Positions 44,679-53,496 are shown, numbered from the stretch's first letter. The stretch is 64,000 nt of DNA from Curvivirga sp965219885 (GCF_965219885.1 NZ_CBDCOT010000009.1:496001-560000), one strand, 5' to 3'. The notes: generated by a model not told the origin, from the letters alone. A program made the numbers and translations.

Positions 44679-44766
44679 CCTCCTAAAATTTAAATACATC
44701 AAATTTTAAGCTAGCAATTAAATCAAGTCGCACATATCTTAGATTACTAATCCAACTATAAGTTAA
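44679..44766. promoter_or_regulatory. Divergent regulatory region between antiporter and LysR genes
   Basis: The gap includes an inverted repeat CTAAAATTT...AAATTTTAAG (about 44683-44711) and a GATTA-C-TAATC palindrome near 44742-44752. Either could be the LysR operator. I see no clear consensus promoter. Confidence 0.35.
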
Positions 44767-44778
44767 AACTAATACCAA

Positions 44779-45708
44779 ATGAATCAATTACCATCTCTTC
44801 AAGCTTTAAAAATCTTTATTATCACTGCACAACTCAACAGTTTCACCAAAGCTGCTGACGAACTTGGCATTAGCCAAGGCGCAATAAGCCAGCATATTAA
44901 AAATCTTGAAGTTCGGGTTGGTTTCAAAGTTTTCAATCGTGAAGGGCGCAAAGTTTCCCTGACCCCGTCCGGACATGAGTTATTAGTTTCTGCCAATCAT
45001 AATTTGAATCAAATTCAACGTACTATTGAGCTGGAACAGCTAAAACAAAAGAAAAATGAGATTGTAATTTCTGTATTTCCGGGCTTTGCCATACGTTGGC
45101 TTCTTCCACGTATCATGTCTTTTAACGATCTTCATCCAGATATCAAAGTAGAATTAAACACAGTTTCCAGACCTACGGACTTCAATTTATTTCATGCACA
45201 TGCGGCAATTTCCTATGCTGCTGAAGATGATTTACCTGAAAATGCTGATCCTTTATTCGAGGAAGAATTAGTTCCCGTTTGCTCTCCTGATTTTGCAAAA
45301 CAGCATGACTTAAAGCTTCCTCTAAAAAAGAGCGACTTAGAGGTAATTTTCTCACTTCCTTTACTCAGCGATGAAAGTCCAACAGCCAATAATTTTGATG
45401 ACACCTGGGGATATTGGGCTCACAAACTTGGATTAACTGATCATAAAAATACTCCTAAGAAGCAATCACAATCCAACATCACATTGCAACTCGCAGAATT
45501 GGGGCATGGTGTTGCTTTAGGTAGAACATCTCTAATTATGGATGCCTTAATAACAAAACGTCTTGTTGTGATGACCGAAACCTCCTTAACAAATCCTTGT
45601 AAGTATTTTATTTACCAAAACCCATTAATTGTAGCGAATAACTCATTTGAAATATTCATAAATTGGTTTCTAAAGGAAAGTAGAAAGATATCGGACTATA
45701 GGTTTTAA
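44779..45708 (+). CDS. LysR-family regulator divergent from the antiporter
   Basis: 309 residues. Helix-turn-helix: 'NSFTKAADELGISQGAISQHIKNLEVRVGFKVFNR', then 'LTPSGHELL'. The effector domain has 'IVISVFPGFAIRWLLPRIMSF', as in GcvA-like LysR proteins. It is transcribed away from the NhaC-type antiporter and cupin genes and probably activates them. It ends facing another LysR gene, with 45 bases between them. Confidence 0.9.
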   Translation: MNQLPSLQALKIFIITAQLNSFTKAADELGISQGAISQHIKNLEVRVGFKVFNREGRKVSLTPSGHELLVSANHNLNQIQRTIELEQLKQKKNEIVISVFPGFAIRWLLPRIMSFNDLHPDIKVELNTVSRPTDFNLFHAHAAISYAAEDDLPENADPLFEEELVPVCSPDFAKQHDLKLPLKKSDLEVIFSLPLLSDESPTANNFDDTWGYWAHKLGLTDHKNTPKKQSQSNITLQLAELGHGVALGRTSLIMDALITKRLVVMTETSLTNPCKYFIYQNPLIVANNSFEIFINWFLKESRKISDYRF

Positions 45709-45753
45709 AGAATATTCAATTTACCAAGTCATACGGTAAGTAAGGAAATCAAT

Positions 45754-46656
45754 TTATCTACAAGCAGCAGCTAACCAGCTTTCAACAACCTTCTTCAAAG
45801 GATGTCCTTTTTTCATAGTTGCATAATAACCGTTACCACTTTGCAAACGCATATTGGGTAATTCCAGCAACCAACCATTTGACAAATAAGGCTCAATAAG
45901 ATGAGACCAAGCAAGTGCAACACCGTTCCCTCTTGCGACTTCTTGTAAAATGAAATTATAACTCGGCACAGGATGTTGAATAGGCGCATTTGCTGATTGC
46001 AGGCCAAAATGGCTCAACCATTCAGACCAACTAATCCATCCTAGATCGCCGAAATCTTGTGCAATTAAATCAAGCTGCCCAATATCATGTGGCGTGATAT
46101 TTTGCACATCCAAACCATTTTTTTGCATATAAGCAGGCGCACATACTGGGAAAGCCTCTTCTCCAAAAAGGTGATAGGCATCGATATTCTCCCAATGACC
46201 AGATCCAAAACGTATAACTAAATCAGATTCATCTTCATCTTCGTATCGCTGTTGATCCGAGGTATTTAACCTTATGTCCCATTCTGGCAACATCTTCTTC
46301 AAAGCTTCCAAACGCGGCAGAACCCACATTTGCGCAAATCCATGTGTGCAGGAAATATAGAATTTCCTGTCTTTTGATTGGGTAGATATCTGCTTTAACG
46401 CTGCATTCACATGTCCAAAACCAAGCTCAACAGCTTTAAAAAGTATTTCACCCTCTCGCGTTACAGAAACTCCGGCACGATGGCGATCCAGCAAAGAGAC
46501 TTCGAGTATTGCCTCTAGGTTTGAAATATACCTACTCACCGAAGGTTGAGGAATACCAAGACGGTTCGCAGCCTTTGTTAAACTGCCAACTTGAACAACT
46601 ATCTCAAACACATAAAGCGCCTTGAGGATTGGTAATAATTTCTTATCTTCTTTCAT
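45754..46656 (-). CDS. LysR-family regulator (GcvA-like)
   Basis: 300 residues. Helix-turn-helix: 'GSLTKAANRLGIPQPSVSRYISNLEAILEVSLLDR'. Effector domain with 'FYISCTHGFAQMWVLPRLEAL', 'DLVIRFGSGHWENIDAYHLFGEEAFPV' and 'LQEVARGNGVALAW', the pattern of the GcvA/AmpR branch. It is divergent from the HTH-less GlxA-like gene across 153 bases, so that gene and the phosphatases after it are candidate targets. Confidence 0.9.
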   Translation of the reverse strand: MKEDKKLLPILKALYVFEIVVQVGSLTKAANRLGIPQPSVSRYISNLEAILEVSLLDRHRAGVSVTREGEILFKAVELGFGHVNAALKQISTQSKDRKFYISCTHGFAQMWVLPRLEALKKMLPEWDIRLNTSDQQRYEDEDESDLVIRFGSGHWENIDAYHLFGEEAFPVCAPAYMQKNGLDVQNITPHDIGQLDLIAQDFGDLGWISWSEWLSHFGLQSANAPIQHPVPSYNFILQEVARGNGVALAWSHLIEPYLSNGWLLELPNMRLQSGNGYYATMKKGHPLKKVVESWLAAACR

Positions 46657-46809
46657 ATAATTTTTATATATTAATTATATAATTTTTCCCAGTTTAAATA
46701 GATATTTAATGTATATATCATAACATAATTATTTTTAAGACTGAGATAGAAACAAGGAATGCGGATATACTTTCGTAATTTTTTTTAAACTGAAGCACCG
46801 TATAAGTTC

Positions 46810-47478
46810 ATGAAAATGAATAAAATTATTTCTTTTCCAAATGCCCAGATCGCAACTCATACATCATTCAAAATCGGATTCTATCTATTACCTGGATTTT
46901 CAATGATATCTTTTTCTTCCTTGATGGAAACTTTACGGATTGTGAATAAAATATTGGGTTACGAATATTATGAAATATACACATTTTCAAAGACAGGCGG
47001 TACCGTCATAAGCAGCAATGGCATACCAGTACATTCAAATAGAACACCCAGTTCCCAATCATCGCTCGATATTCTATTCATTGTTGGACAAGATTATGCA
47101 CTTTGCGACGAGAAGGAGAAATTTGAAAAGTTTAATTTTGATGTGTCTGCATGCTGTCACATATTGGCTGCGATAGATAGCGGTGTCGAATTCCTAGCAC
47201 GTCATGGCTATCTGGATGGTTATAAAGTTGCAATATATTGGCGAAAAATCAAAGAGTTAGAATTCCAATACCACCAAATTGAGTTCTGTAACTCTCTCTT
47301 TGTTATTGATAGAAATCGCTATACTGCCTCCGGCGCCAGCGCAGGTATTGACCTATTGTTAGCGATTATACAGGTTAAATTTGGTCATGACCTTGCTGCT
47401 CAAACATCTGACTATCTTTGCCACCATGCCCCCAGAGCCGAAGATACATTGCAAGGAACGTTGAAAATCAAAGCTTAG
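46810..47478 (+). CDS. GlxA-like DJ-1/PfpI-domain protein lacking the AraC DNA-binding part
   Basis: 222 residues. The sequence follows the N-terminal amidase-like domain of GlxA/FtrA-type AraC regulators: 'FKIGFYLLPGFSMISFSSLMETLRIVN', 'DILFIVGQDYAL', 'CHILAAIDSGVEFLARHGYLDGYKVAIYWR' and 'YTASGASAGIDLLLAIIQVKFG'. It stops at 'CHHAPRAEDTLQGT', the point where the linker to the two AraC helix-turn-helix units normally begins. It is therefore either a stand-alone ligand-binding protein or a C-terminally lost regulator. Downstream bases show no HTH remnant I can see. It precedes the HAD gene by 44 bases. Confidence 0.75.
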   Translation: MKMNKIISFPNAQIATHTSFKIGFYLLPGFSMISFSSLMETLRIVNKILGYEYYEIYTFSKTGGTVISSNGIPVHSNRTPSSQSSLDILFIVGQDYALCDEKEKFEKFNFDVSACCHILAAIDSGVEFLARHGYLDGYKVAIYWRKIKELEFQYHQIEFCNSLFVIDRNRYTASGASAGIDLLLAIIQVKFGHDLAAQTSDYLCHHAPRAEDTLQGTLKIKA

Positions 47479-47522
47479 ACTTTTCTCCTCCCAAATACTT
47501 TCAATAAAAGAAATCTAATCAA

Positions 47523-48272
47523 ATGACAAAAAAACTAGATGAATATGATGCAATTTTAAGTGACCTGGATGGGTGCTTAATTTCTGGCAGCACACCTTTA
47601 CCTGGATGTCTAGAATTTATAGAAAAATATGAAAATAAACTCTATATCGTTTCAAACAACTCTACAGATACTCCACTCAGTTTAAGCGCACATTTAAAAA
47701 GTTTAGGCATCAACTTTCCGTCAGAAAGAATTCTGTTAGCAGGTACAACATCCGTCGATTATATCGCCAAACATTATCCAGGTAAAAAACTTGATCTTCA
47801 CGGTTTAGAGAGTGTGAAAAATTACGCACAAGAAAGCGGCTTAAAACTGTCAGAAGATAATCCGGATGTCGTTCTCCTCACCCGAAATTTAAATTTTACA
47901 TATACCGATCTTGTGAGGCTAAGCCGACACGCATTCAATAAAACTCCTATCATCATCGCCAATATTGATGGCAGCCATCCAGCACCGGATGGTGCACGCA
48001 TCCCTGAAACAGGTGCCTTACTTGCCGCCTTAAAATCATGCGTACCTGATTTAGTATTTACCTCGATAGGTAAACCCGAAATTAATCTGTTTGAAGATGC
48101 TCTAATGTTAGCAAAGACATCTCCATCCCAGGCTCTGTTTATCGGAGACAACCCCGAAACAGATGGCAAAGGGGCCAAAACGGCAGGCTTGGATTTCAAA
48201 TTGATCCAACATGGAAACCCAATGATGGATCTCAACGCACTAATGAATCATCAGCACCGCCATACCCATTGA
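47523..48272 (+). CDS. HAD-superfamily (NagD/phosphoglycolate-type) phosphatase
   Basis: 249 residues of HAD subfamily IIA. Motif I 'AILSDLDGCLISGSTPLPG', motif II 'LYIVSNNSTDTPLSL', cap segment with 'VVLLTRNLNFTYTDL' and 'ANIDGSHPAPDG', motif III Lys in 'FTSIGKPEINLFEDAL', motif IV 'ALFIGDNPETDGKGAKTAGL'. Family members dephosphorylate small phosphates such as glycerol-3-phosphate, 2-phosphoglycolate or nucleotides. Next to a GpdQ-like phosphodiesterase, glycerol phosphate is a sensible guess. It reaches 4 bases past the earliest in-frame start of the next gene. Confidence 0.85.
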   Translation: MTKKLDEYDAILSDLDGCLISGSTPLPGCLEFIEKYENKLYIVSNNSTDTPLSLSAHLKSLGINFPSERILLAGTTSVDYIAKHYPGKKLDLHGLESVKNYAQESGLKLSEDNPDVVLLTRNLNFTYTDLVRLSRHAFNKTPIIIANIDGSHPAPDGARIPETGALLAALKSCVPDLVFTSIGKPEINLFEDALMLAKTSPSQALFIGDNPETDGKGAKTAGLDFKLIQHGNPMMDLNALMNHQHRHTH

Positions 48273-48283
48273 TTGGAGAAATC

Positions 48284-49114
48284 ATGAAATTCATTCATAT
48301 CACAGACACGCACATGGCGCCTCGGGGTCACTTAATTTACGGACAGAATACGCAACTTCATCTTGATCGTGCAATCTCATCCATCAATAGCAAACATCAC
48401 GATGCCTCCATGGTCATTGTGACTGGTGACCTCACCCATTGGGGAGATAATGCTTCTTTTGAAAATCTTCATGCATCTCTAGAAAAATTACGACTGCCTT
48501 ATCACTTATTGATCGGAAATCATGATCATCGCGAAAAATTTAAATCCTATTTTCCTATGCAGATAAAGACTGAAACCAACAGCACTTTTATTCAGTCATG
48601 CCTTGAAACAGACTTAGGTAAGTTTATCTTCCTTGATACTGTCGATCATGGGCATGACCATGGAATACTTTGTGATGAACGCCTGCACTGGATAGATGAA
48701 CAAATCCAGCAAGATGAAAGTGATATATTCTTTTTTATGCATCATCCACCTTTTCCATTAGGCATTACATCTATGGATAATATTGGATTGAGAAATGCGC
48801 AAAAGTTTAAAGAGCTCATTCATCCCTATAGATCACGAATACGACATATCTTTTTTGGCCATGTACATCGTTTGGTGTCTGGATCATGGATGGGTATTCC
48901 TTTTTCTTCAACCAACTCCATGATGGCTCAAATCAACCTTCAACTAGATGGTTGCTCAAAATACATCGCTAATAAAGAAAATCCCAGATATTCAGTCATT
49001 ACACATGAAGATGGCATGACCATTGTGCATCAAGAAGACTTTTTGCTAGAAAAAGAAGACCTTTTTGATATGGAAGATAGCCCATGGAATGATTGGTGCA
49101 TTGCCCCCAGATAA
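48284..49114 (+). CDS. Calcineurin-like metallophosphoesterase (GpdQ/Icc type)
   Basis: 276 residues from the ATG at 48284 with GGAGAA upstream. All two-metal motifs are present: 'FIHITDTHMAPRG' (D, H), 'VIVTGDLTHWGD' (D), 'LLIGNHDHREKF' (NHD), 'FFFMHHPPFP' (H) and 'HIFFGHVHRL' (GHxH). The pattern fits class III phosphodiesterases such as glycerophosphodiesterase GpdQ and cAMP phosphodiesterase. It follows the HAD phosphatase by 11 bases; together they could strip a glycerophosphodiester to glycerol and phosphate. Confidence 0.87.
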   Translation: MKFIHITDTHMAPRGHLIYGQNTQLHLDRAISSINSKHHDASMVIVTGDLTHWGDNASFENLHASLEKLRLPYHLLIGNHDHREKFKSYFPMQIKTETNSTFIQSCLETDLGKFIFLDTVDHGHDHGILCDERLHWIDEQIQQDESDIFFFMHHPPFPLGITSMDNIGLRNAQKFKELIHPYRSRIRHIFFGHVHRLVSGSWMGIPFSSTNSMMAQINLQLDGCSKYIANKENPRYSVITHEDGMTIVHQEDFLLEKEDLFDMEDSPWNDWCIAPR

Positions 49115-49242
49115 AACACGTATTTTGCGAAAACGCCTAATTTCTTTGTTGAAACCTCATAACATGTAAATTGTATTGATATATTTGTTAAAAACACAAA
49201 GTATCCTCAATGATGAGTTTCAAACAAAGAGAATATACGAAC

Positions 49243-50217
49243 ATGAAAAACCTGTTAAGATTGTATGTTTGGAGATTGCTGGCTCTATGCTTAATAATAA
49301 CAGTTGGGCCTAATAGCGCCTATGCTGATGAAAATATACAAGGTTCAAAAGTATATCTTCAACAGGTGAATGAGTACGAGATTCATCCTGATCAACTAGA
49401 TATTCCATTAAAGCTTTATGTCATAACGCCGGAAACTTACAATACGTCTATGACTTATCCTGTCGTTTATGCCTTTGATGCAGATTTATCGCTCGGCATG
49501 ATGACGACGCTCACCTCTCTGGTTGCCAGAATGGCTAAACGATCCAGTCTACGTCCACCAATCGTGGTATCGATCGGATATGGTGACCTTAAAAAGGCAT
49601 TCGAGAGACGTCTAAAAGATCTTACACCTTACGCAGATCATTATGATTTACCCGAACGTCCAAATGGTAAAAAATGGTCTAATATAGGCGGAGGAGATAG
49701 CTTTCTTGATATCTTAGTCCAAGACATCAAACCATTTATTCAAAATCGATATAGTGTGGACACATCCGCAGAAACATTATATGGCCATTCTTTGGGTGGT
49801 TTACTCACATTACATGCACTTCACAGCCACACGGAACATTTTGAACGTTTCGCAGCAGCAAGCCCATCGCTATGGTTCAATAAACGTCAAATTATGAGTG
49901 ACATTATTGAATTTCATAACACACTTGCATCTACAAACTCTAAAGTACCTTTAAGACTAACAGTCGGTGATGAAGAAGAAGAACTTACAGGCTGGTCTGA
50001 GAAATATAGCAAAAATGCAGATTTCCGGAAAAAATGGCTCAAAGAAAATCGCATGGTCAGTAATGTAAATGAATTACAAGATATGCTTTTTTCCACAGAG
50101 GGGAGAATTGATGTTGAGTTTAAAATTTATGGCGGCTTGGAACATGCAATTGCCAATGCCCCTGCCTTTTATGACGCACTTCGCTTTGCCATTGAACCCT
50201 ATGAAGTAAGAAAATAA
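49243..50217 (+). CDS. Secreted Fes/IroE-like siderophore esterase (alpha/beta hydrolase)
   Basis: About 324 residues from M at 49243, chosen because it begins a clean signal peptide (MKNLLRLYVWRLLALCLIITV...NSAYA, then DENIQ). An in-frame ATG at 49210 is possible. Esterase-family (PF00756-like) features: 'LYVITPETYNTSMTYPVVYAFDAD', 'PPIVVSIGYGDL', nucleophile elbow 'LYGHSLGGLLTLHAL', 'FAAASPSLWF' and final His in 'IYGGLEHAIANAPAFYDA'. IroE and Fes hydrolyse catecholate siderophore trilactones. The neighbouring catecholate operon and Fur box support that role, in the periplasm. Confidence 0.82.
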   Translation: MKNLLRLYVWRLLALCLIITVGPNSAYADENIQGSKVYLQQVNEYEIHPDQLDIPLKLYVITPETYNTSMTYPVVYAFDADLSLGMMTTLTSLVARMAKRSSLRPPIVVSIGYGDLKKAFERRLKDLTPYADHYDLPERPNGKKWSNIGGGDSFLDILVQDIKPFIQNRYSVDTSAETLYGHSLGGLLTLHALHSHTEHFERFAAASPSLWFNKRQIMSDIIEFHNTLASTNSKVPLRLTVGDEEEELTGWSEKYSKNADFRKKWLKENRMVSNVNELQDMLFSTEGRIDVEFKIYGGLEHAIANAPAFYDALRFAIEPYEVRK

Positions 50218-50233
50218 TCTTGCACATTTTATT

Positions 50234-50252
50234 AATAATGATTATCATTCGC
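50234..50252 (+). promoter_or_regulatory. Fur box upstream of the AraC regulator
   Basis: AATAATGATTATCATTCGC matches 15 of 19 bases of the Fur consensus GATAATGATAATCATTATC, and its centre AATGAT-T-ATCATT is a perfect inverted repeat. It lies 31 bases before the ATG of the PchR-like regulator, so the regulator should be expressed when iron is scarce. Confidence 0.8.
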
Positions 50253-50282
50253 ATATCATCTATTATATAATGGGCTGCTTAT

Positions 50283-51272
50283 ATGATTTTGTCTTCAGGT
50301 CATCTGAACAAATATACTTCTAAGGGAGATTTGTGGAAAAAATTCCCCACCTTTAGTGTATCTCCACCGATTTCAGAACCTGAAAACCTTTTACGTGGCA
50401 ATATAGATTTCATCAATTTACAAGAAGGTCTCTCCGTCCACTTTTCAGATGCATGTGATGTACGTGACGTGAAAATAATGCGTGAATGCCAACCAAGGCT
50501 CTGCATCTCTTTTTTCTTAGAAGGTAATATTGAGGCATATATCGGTGATGACCCAATACCCATGCCAATCTTTGACGAAGACAAGCAAAGCTGGAAACCA
50601 ATTGCATCCGTGTTTTCACAACGTAAAATGGAAATTTTCAAACGTTATGCCAAACGCGGAAGCTATATTAAAAAGATCGTCATTTCCCTTTCACCTTCAT
50701 GGCTTGAAAAATTCTCTCAATCTTCATCTGAAATTCAAAAAATCCGAGATTTCACCTCGAAACATTTAGCACGCAAAAACTGGATACCTAGTTCCCATGC
50801 GATTTCCATGGTTGAACAAATTGTTGCGTCGGACAATATTCCTGATGTGTTGCGTAGCCTTTATATCGAAAGCCGTGTCATCATGTTGGTGGAAGAAGCT
50901 TTTCGGGAATTGATAAGCGATGGTACGCAAGACTGTCCGGCAGGATTACGCCCCCAAGATCGCGATCGGTTAAAAAAGATAGATCAGTATTTACGTGATC
51001 AAGCCTGCCATCAAATCTCTACCAATGAACTCGCATCAAAGGTTGGCATCAGCATAAATTCACTTCAACGACTTCTTTCAAAAGTCTATGGCATGTCAGC
51101 ATCAAAATATATTCGAACATTTATGCTTGAACGCGCACGTACCACCATGGAACGTGATGGTATTTCTATCGCCGAGGCAGCTTATCTTGCCGGCTATAAC
51201 AGCCCTGCAAATTTTGCCACAGCTTTTAAGAAATGCTTTGGCTTTTCACCGGGTCGGTTATCCGAATTTTAA
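50283..51272 (+). CDS. AraC-family regulator (PchR-like, siderophore-responsive)
   Basis: 329 residues. The C-terminal 100 residues are a double AraC helix-turn-helix: 'ISTNELASKVGISINSLQRLLSKVYGMSASKYIRTFMLERARTTM' (in two stretches), then 'SIAEAAYLAGYNSPANFATAFKKCFGFSPGRL'. The N-terminal part ('LEGNIEAYIGDDPIPM', 'KRYAKRGSYIKKIVISLSPSWLE') resembles the ligand domain of PchR-type activators that sense ferri-siderophores. A Fur box precedes it and a catecholate siderophore operon converges on it. It probably activates uptake or synthesis genes when its siderophore is present. Confidence 0.88.
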   Translation: MILSSGHLNKYTSKGDLWKKFPTFSVSPPISEPENLLRGNIDFINLQEGLSVHFSDACDVRDVKIMRECQPRLCISFFLEGNIEAYIGDDPIPMPIFDEDKQSWKPIASVFSQRKMEIFKRYAKRGSYIKKIVISLSPSWLEKFSQSSSEIQKIRDFTSKHLARKNWIPSSHAISMVEQIVASDNIPDVLRSLYIESRVIMLVEEAFRELISDGTQDCPAGLRPQDRDRLKKIDQYLRDQACHQISTNELASKVGISINSLQRLLSKVYGMSASKYIRTFMLERARTTMERDGISIAEAAYLAGYNSPANFATAFKKCFGFSPGRLSEF

Positions 51273-51300
51273 GTGGTGGCATTGAAAAACACCACCACTT
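51271..51300. terminator. Hairpin between the convergent AraC and PanB-like genes
   Basis: AAGTGGTGG (51271-51279) and CCACCACTT (51292-51300) form a 9-bp stem around a 12-base loop; it overlaps the AraC stop codon. No real T-run follows on either strand, so it is a weak or factor-assisted terminator shared by both genes. Confidence 0.5.
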
Positions 51301-51306
51301 ATAAAT

Positions 51307-52281
51307 CTATGCCGCACGTATATATTCAACAGGTTTATGCCAAGGATCGGAACAGATAATCTTACGCAAATCCTGTTGTTGTAACTTGGACATTGGTGAA
51401 TTTGGATATTCACCAACAATAGCCTGACGCATCAATTCATACATAGAGGCCGTTAAAGCTTCTTCCGTATAACAATCAGGATAATCAGCTCTCTCTCTTG
51501 TCGCCGTTGACGGGAAAAAGCTACCTTTAAAATCTGGTTTAAAAATTGAATCCCAAACATTTAAGGATTGCCCACCCCAATCAGCCTTACCACTAAAGAT
51601 ACTATAAACCGGAATACTATCTGTAGAGGGACGGCATAGGCATTGGTTCACCAACTCATTCACGCGTTCTAATACTAAACCAATACTGCCCACATCACGT
51701 GCACGCCTTGCATGAGCAAACAGCTTTTGTGCTTCTTCTAAACTGTTACCAAAGGCTCTATTTTGACCGCTTTGAGGCGTATAACCAAGATGGCTTACCA
51801 CTGGAACACCCACTTCAGACAAAGCTCTTACGATCTCAAACCGATCTTCTGAAAATATTTCAAGCTTTACGGCATCTGCACCAACATCCATCATTTGTAA
51901 GGCATGGTATATGGCCTTATCAGGTGTCGCTGTTGAACCATCGGGCATATCCGCCAAGACAAATGGGCGTGACGTAGATGGAAAATGCTTATTTGTTGCA
52001 TCGGCTACTTCTTCGGTTAACCCTTTCATCAGATCAAAGAATTCTGCCTGTGCGTCTTCGGTTTCCAAGGATGTCTCTGACTTGCCCATATGAGTCATCA
52101 AATACGAATCCGAAATCATTACACATTCAACGCGACACGGGAAACCTTCTTCCTGCAAATATGCAGATGCCTTTGCCACTGCCGCGACTTCATAATCCCG
52201 ATATAAATTAATCTTCAAACGAGGCACTTCATTTCTATCTTTATTTTGATCGGCCACATAGCCAAAAAGTTCATGAGACAT
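51307..52281 (-). CDS. PanB-like ketopantoate hydroxymethyltransferase paralogue in siderophore operon
   Basis: 324 residues (PanB is about 265). Aligning motifs by eye to E. coli PanB: 'ECVMISDSYLM' for VGDSLGM (metal Asp kept), 'FVLADMPDGSTATPDKAIYHA' for LLADLPFMAY..TPE (Asp kept), 'MDVGADAVKLE' for AGANMVKIE (Lys, Glu kept), 'VPVVSHLGYTPQSGQ' for VPVCGHLGLTPQS (His kept) and 'IGLVLERVNEL' for LLVLECVP (Glu kept). The C-terminal part diverges ('FSGKADWGGQSL'). PanB adds hydroxymethyl from methylene-tetrahydrofolate to an alpha-keto acid. Last gene of a catecholate operon, after an aminotransferase, so it probably makes a precursor for the siderophore rather than pantothenate. Confidence 0.8.
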   Translation of the reverse strand: MSHELFGYVADQNKDRNEVPRLKINLYRDYEVAAVAKASAYLQEEGFPCRVECVMISDSYLMTHMGKSETSLETEDAQAEFFDLMKGLTEEVADATNKHFPSTSRPFVLADMPDGSTATPDKAIYHALQMMDVGADAVKLEIFSEDRFEIVRALSEVGVPVVSHLGYTPQSGQNRAFGNSLEEAQKLFAHARRARDVGSIGLVLERVNELVNQCLCRPSTDSIPVYSIFSGKADWGGQSLNVWDSIFKPDFKGSFFPSTATRERADYPDCYTEEALTASMYELMRQAIVGEYPNSPMSKLQQQDLRKIICSDPWHKPVEYIRAA

Positions 52282-52308
52282 GATGATAATTCCTTCCAGA
52301 TGACTTGA

Positions 52309-53496
52309 TTAGATTTTAGACTGATAAAGATCGTTAATGACTGAGATTCCGCGCTTCAGCAGGTCGGAGTCCACAGCTGTAAAACAGAGGCGTGCGTAAT
52401 TTCCCATGCCCGCACCAAAAGCTTCGCCAGGTGCTAAAGAAATTCCTTGGGTGAGTAATTCATTGTAAAATTCCTGAATGCCTTTTTCACCCATCCGGGA
52501 CAAATCCAAGAAGAAGTAAAATCCCCCGGAAAAGCCGCAATGAGGCACATCCAGCAGCTTTTCTGTCATTTTAGCGAGAGATAAGGTTTCGTTTCTTTGA
52601 ACCAGCAGTTTTTCTTGTGGTGTTTGTAACGCCTGCCACGCCCCGAATTGAGATGGCGTTGCTATGGAATAAACAGAAAACAATCCACGTTTTTTCATAT
52701 CCTTTGCACGGGATTGTGGGCTAATGACATATCCCACACGATATCCCGGCATAATATAGCTTTTAGAAAAACTATAGACTGAGAAACAGATTTCCGATCC
52801 CCCCTCCAGATCACGTGCATCGATAAATCCATCCTCACTATAGTCATAATATTCATAGGCATTATCAGCGATCAGCCAGATATTATGATCCTGACAGAAA
52901 TCCACCAGAGTTTGTAACTGTTTTCGGGTCATCGAATAACCTGTTGGATTGTTCGGTGTGTTAAAATAGATCAAACGAATGCGCGGATTAATAGCCTCTT
53001 TCAAATACCCATAGATGTCTAAATCTGGATTTTTGCAGAGTTCAAGAAATAGAGGGGCTTCCAAAACATCTACATCGCATGCCTTAAAGACACCACGCGC
53101 AAACAGCCATTGAGGGGACAAAATTAAAGCCTGATCACCGGGGTTGAGGACAGATTGTGTTGCCATACTGATCCCATGTGTTGCCCCAGAACAAATCATC
53201 ATCTGTTCCAGCGTAAAATCATGCCGGCCCCGATTGATATGTTCTTTTAAGATCGCTTCTTTTAAGGATTTAATCCCTTGAGGCGGCGCATGCGTATTAT
53301 GTGCTAATTCAAATTCTCCATCCTTCCAGTTCCGTACATCCGGACATGGTGTGAAGGTGGTTTTTCCTTGATGCAAACCGATTATTTGATCGGCATTGGA
53401 CGCTTTTAATTTCTCAACGAGACTTTCGAAAACTGAAAACTCCACATCATCTAAAGTACCTGAAGTTTTGGATAGCAAAGGGTGCTCTAACATCAT
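52309..53496 (-). CDS. PLP-dependent class I/II aminotransferase
   Basis: 395 residues. 'MICSGATHGISMATQSVLNPGDQALILSP' (in two parts), 'IYFNTPNNPTGYSMTRKQL', 'LIADNAYEYYDY' and the PLP-lysine motif 'YSFSKSYIMPGYRVGYV' define a fold-type I aspartate-like aminotransferase; 'ARLCFTA' gives the carboxylate-binding Arg. It converts a 2-oxo acid to an amino acid or the reverse. It is 27 bases before the PanB-like gene and 9 bases after the phosphopantetheinyl transferase, suggesting a two-step route to an unusual amino acid for the NRPS. Confidence 0.88.
   Translation of the reverse strand: MMLEHPLLSKTSGTLDDVEFSVFESLVEKLKASNADQIIGLHQGKTTFTPCPDVRNWKDGEFELAHNTHAPPQGIKSLKEAILKEHINRGRHDFTLEQMMICSGATHGISMATQSVLNPGDQALILSPQWLFARGVFKACDVDVLEAPLFLELCKNPDLDIYGYLKEAINPRIRLIYFNTPNNPTGYSMTRKQLQTLVDFCQDHNIWLIADNAYEYYDYSEDGFIDARDLEGGSEICFSVYSFSKSYIMPGYRVGYVISPQSRAKDMKKRGLFSVYSIATPSQFGAWQALQTPQEKLLVQRNETLSLAKMTEKLLDVPHCGFSGGFYFFLDLSRMGEKGIQEFYNELLTQGISLAPGEAFGAGMGNYARLCFTAVDSDLLKRGISVINDLYQSKI

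Noticed and set aside
45721..45740. TTACC...CGGTAA repeat between convergent LysR genes as a terminator
   Set aside because: The stem is only five or six pairs with no T-tract; too weak to call.
46657..46809. Search for a Pho or Fur box in the LysR/GlxA-like divergent gap
   Set aside because: The gap is AT-rich but I could not find a match close to either consensus.
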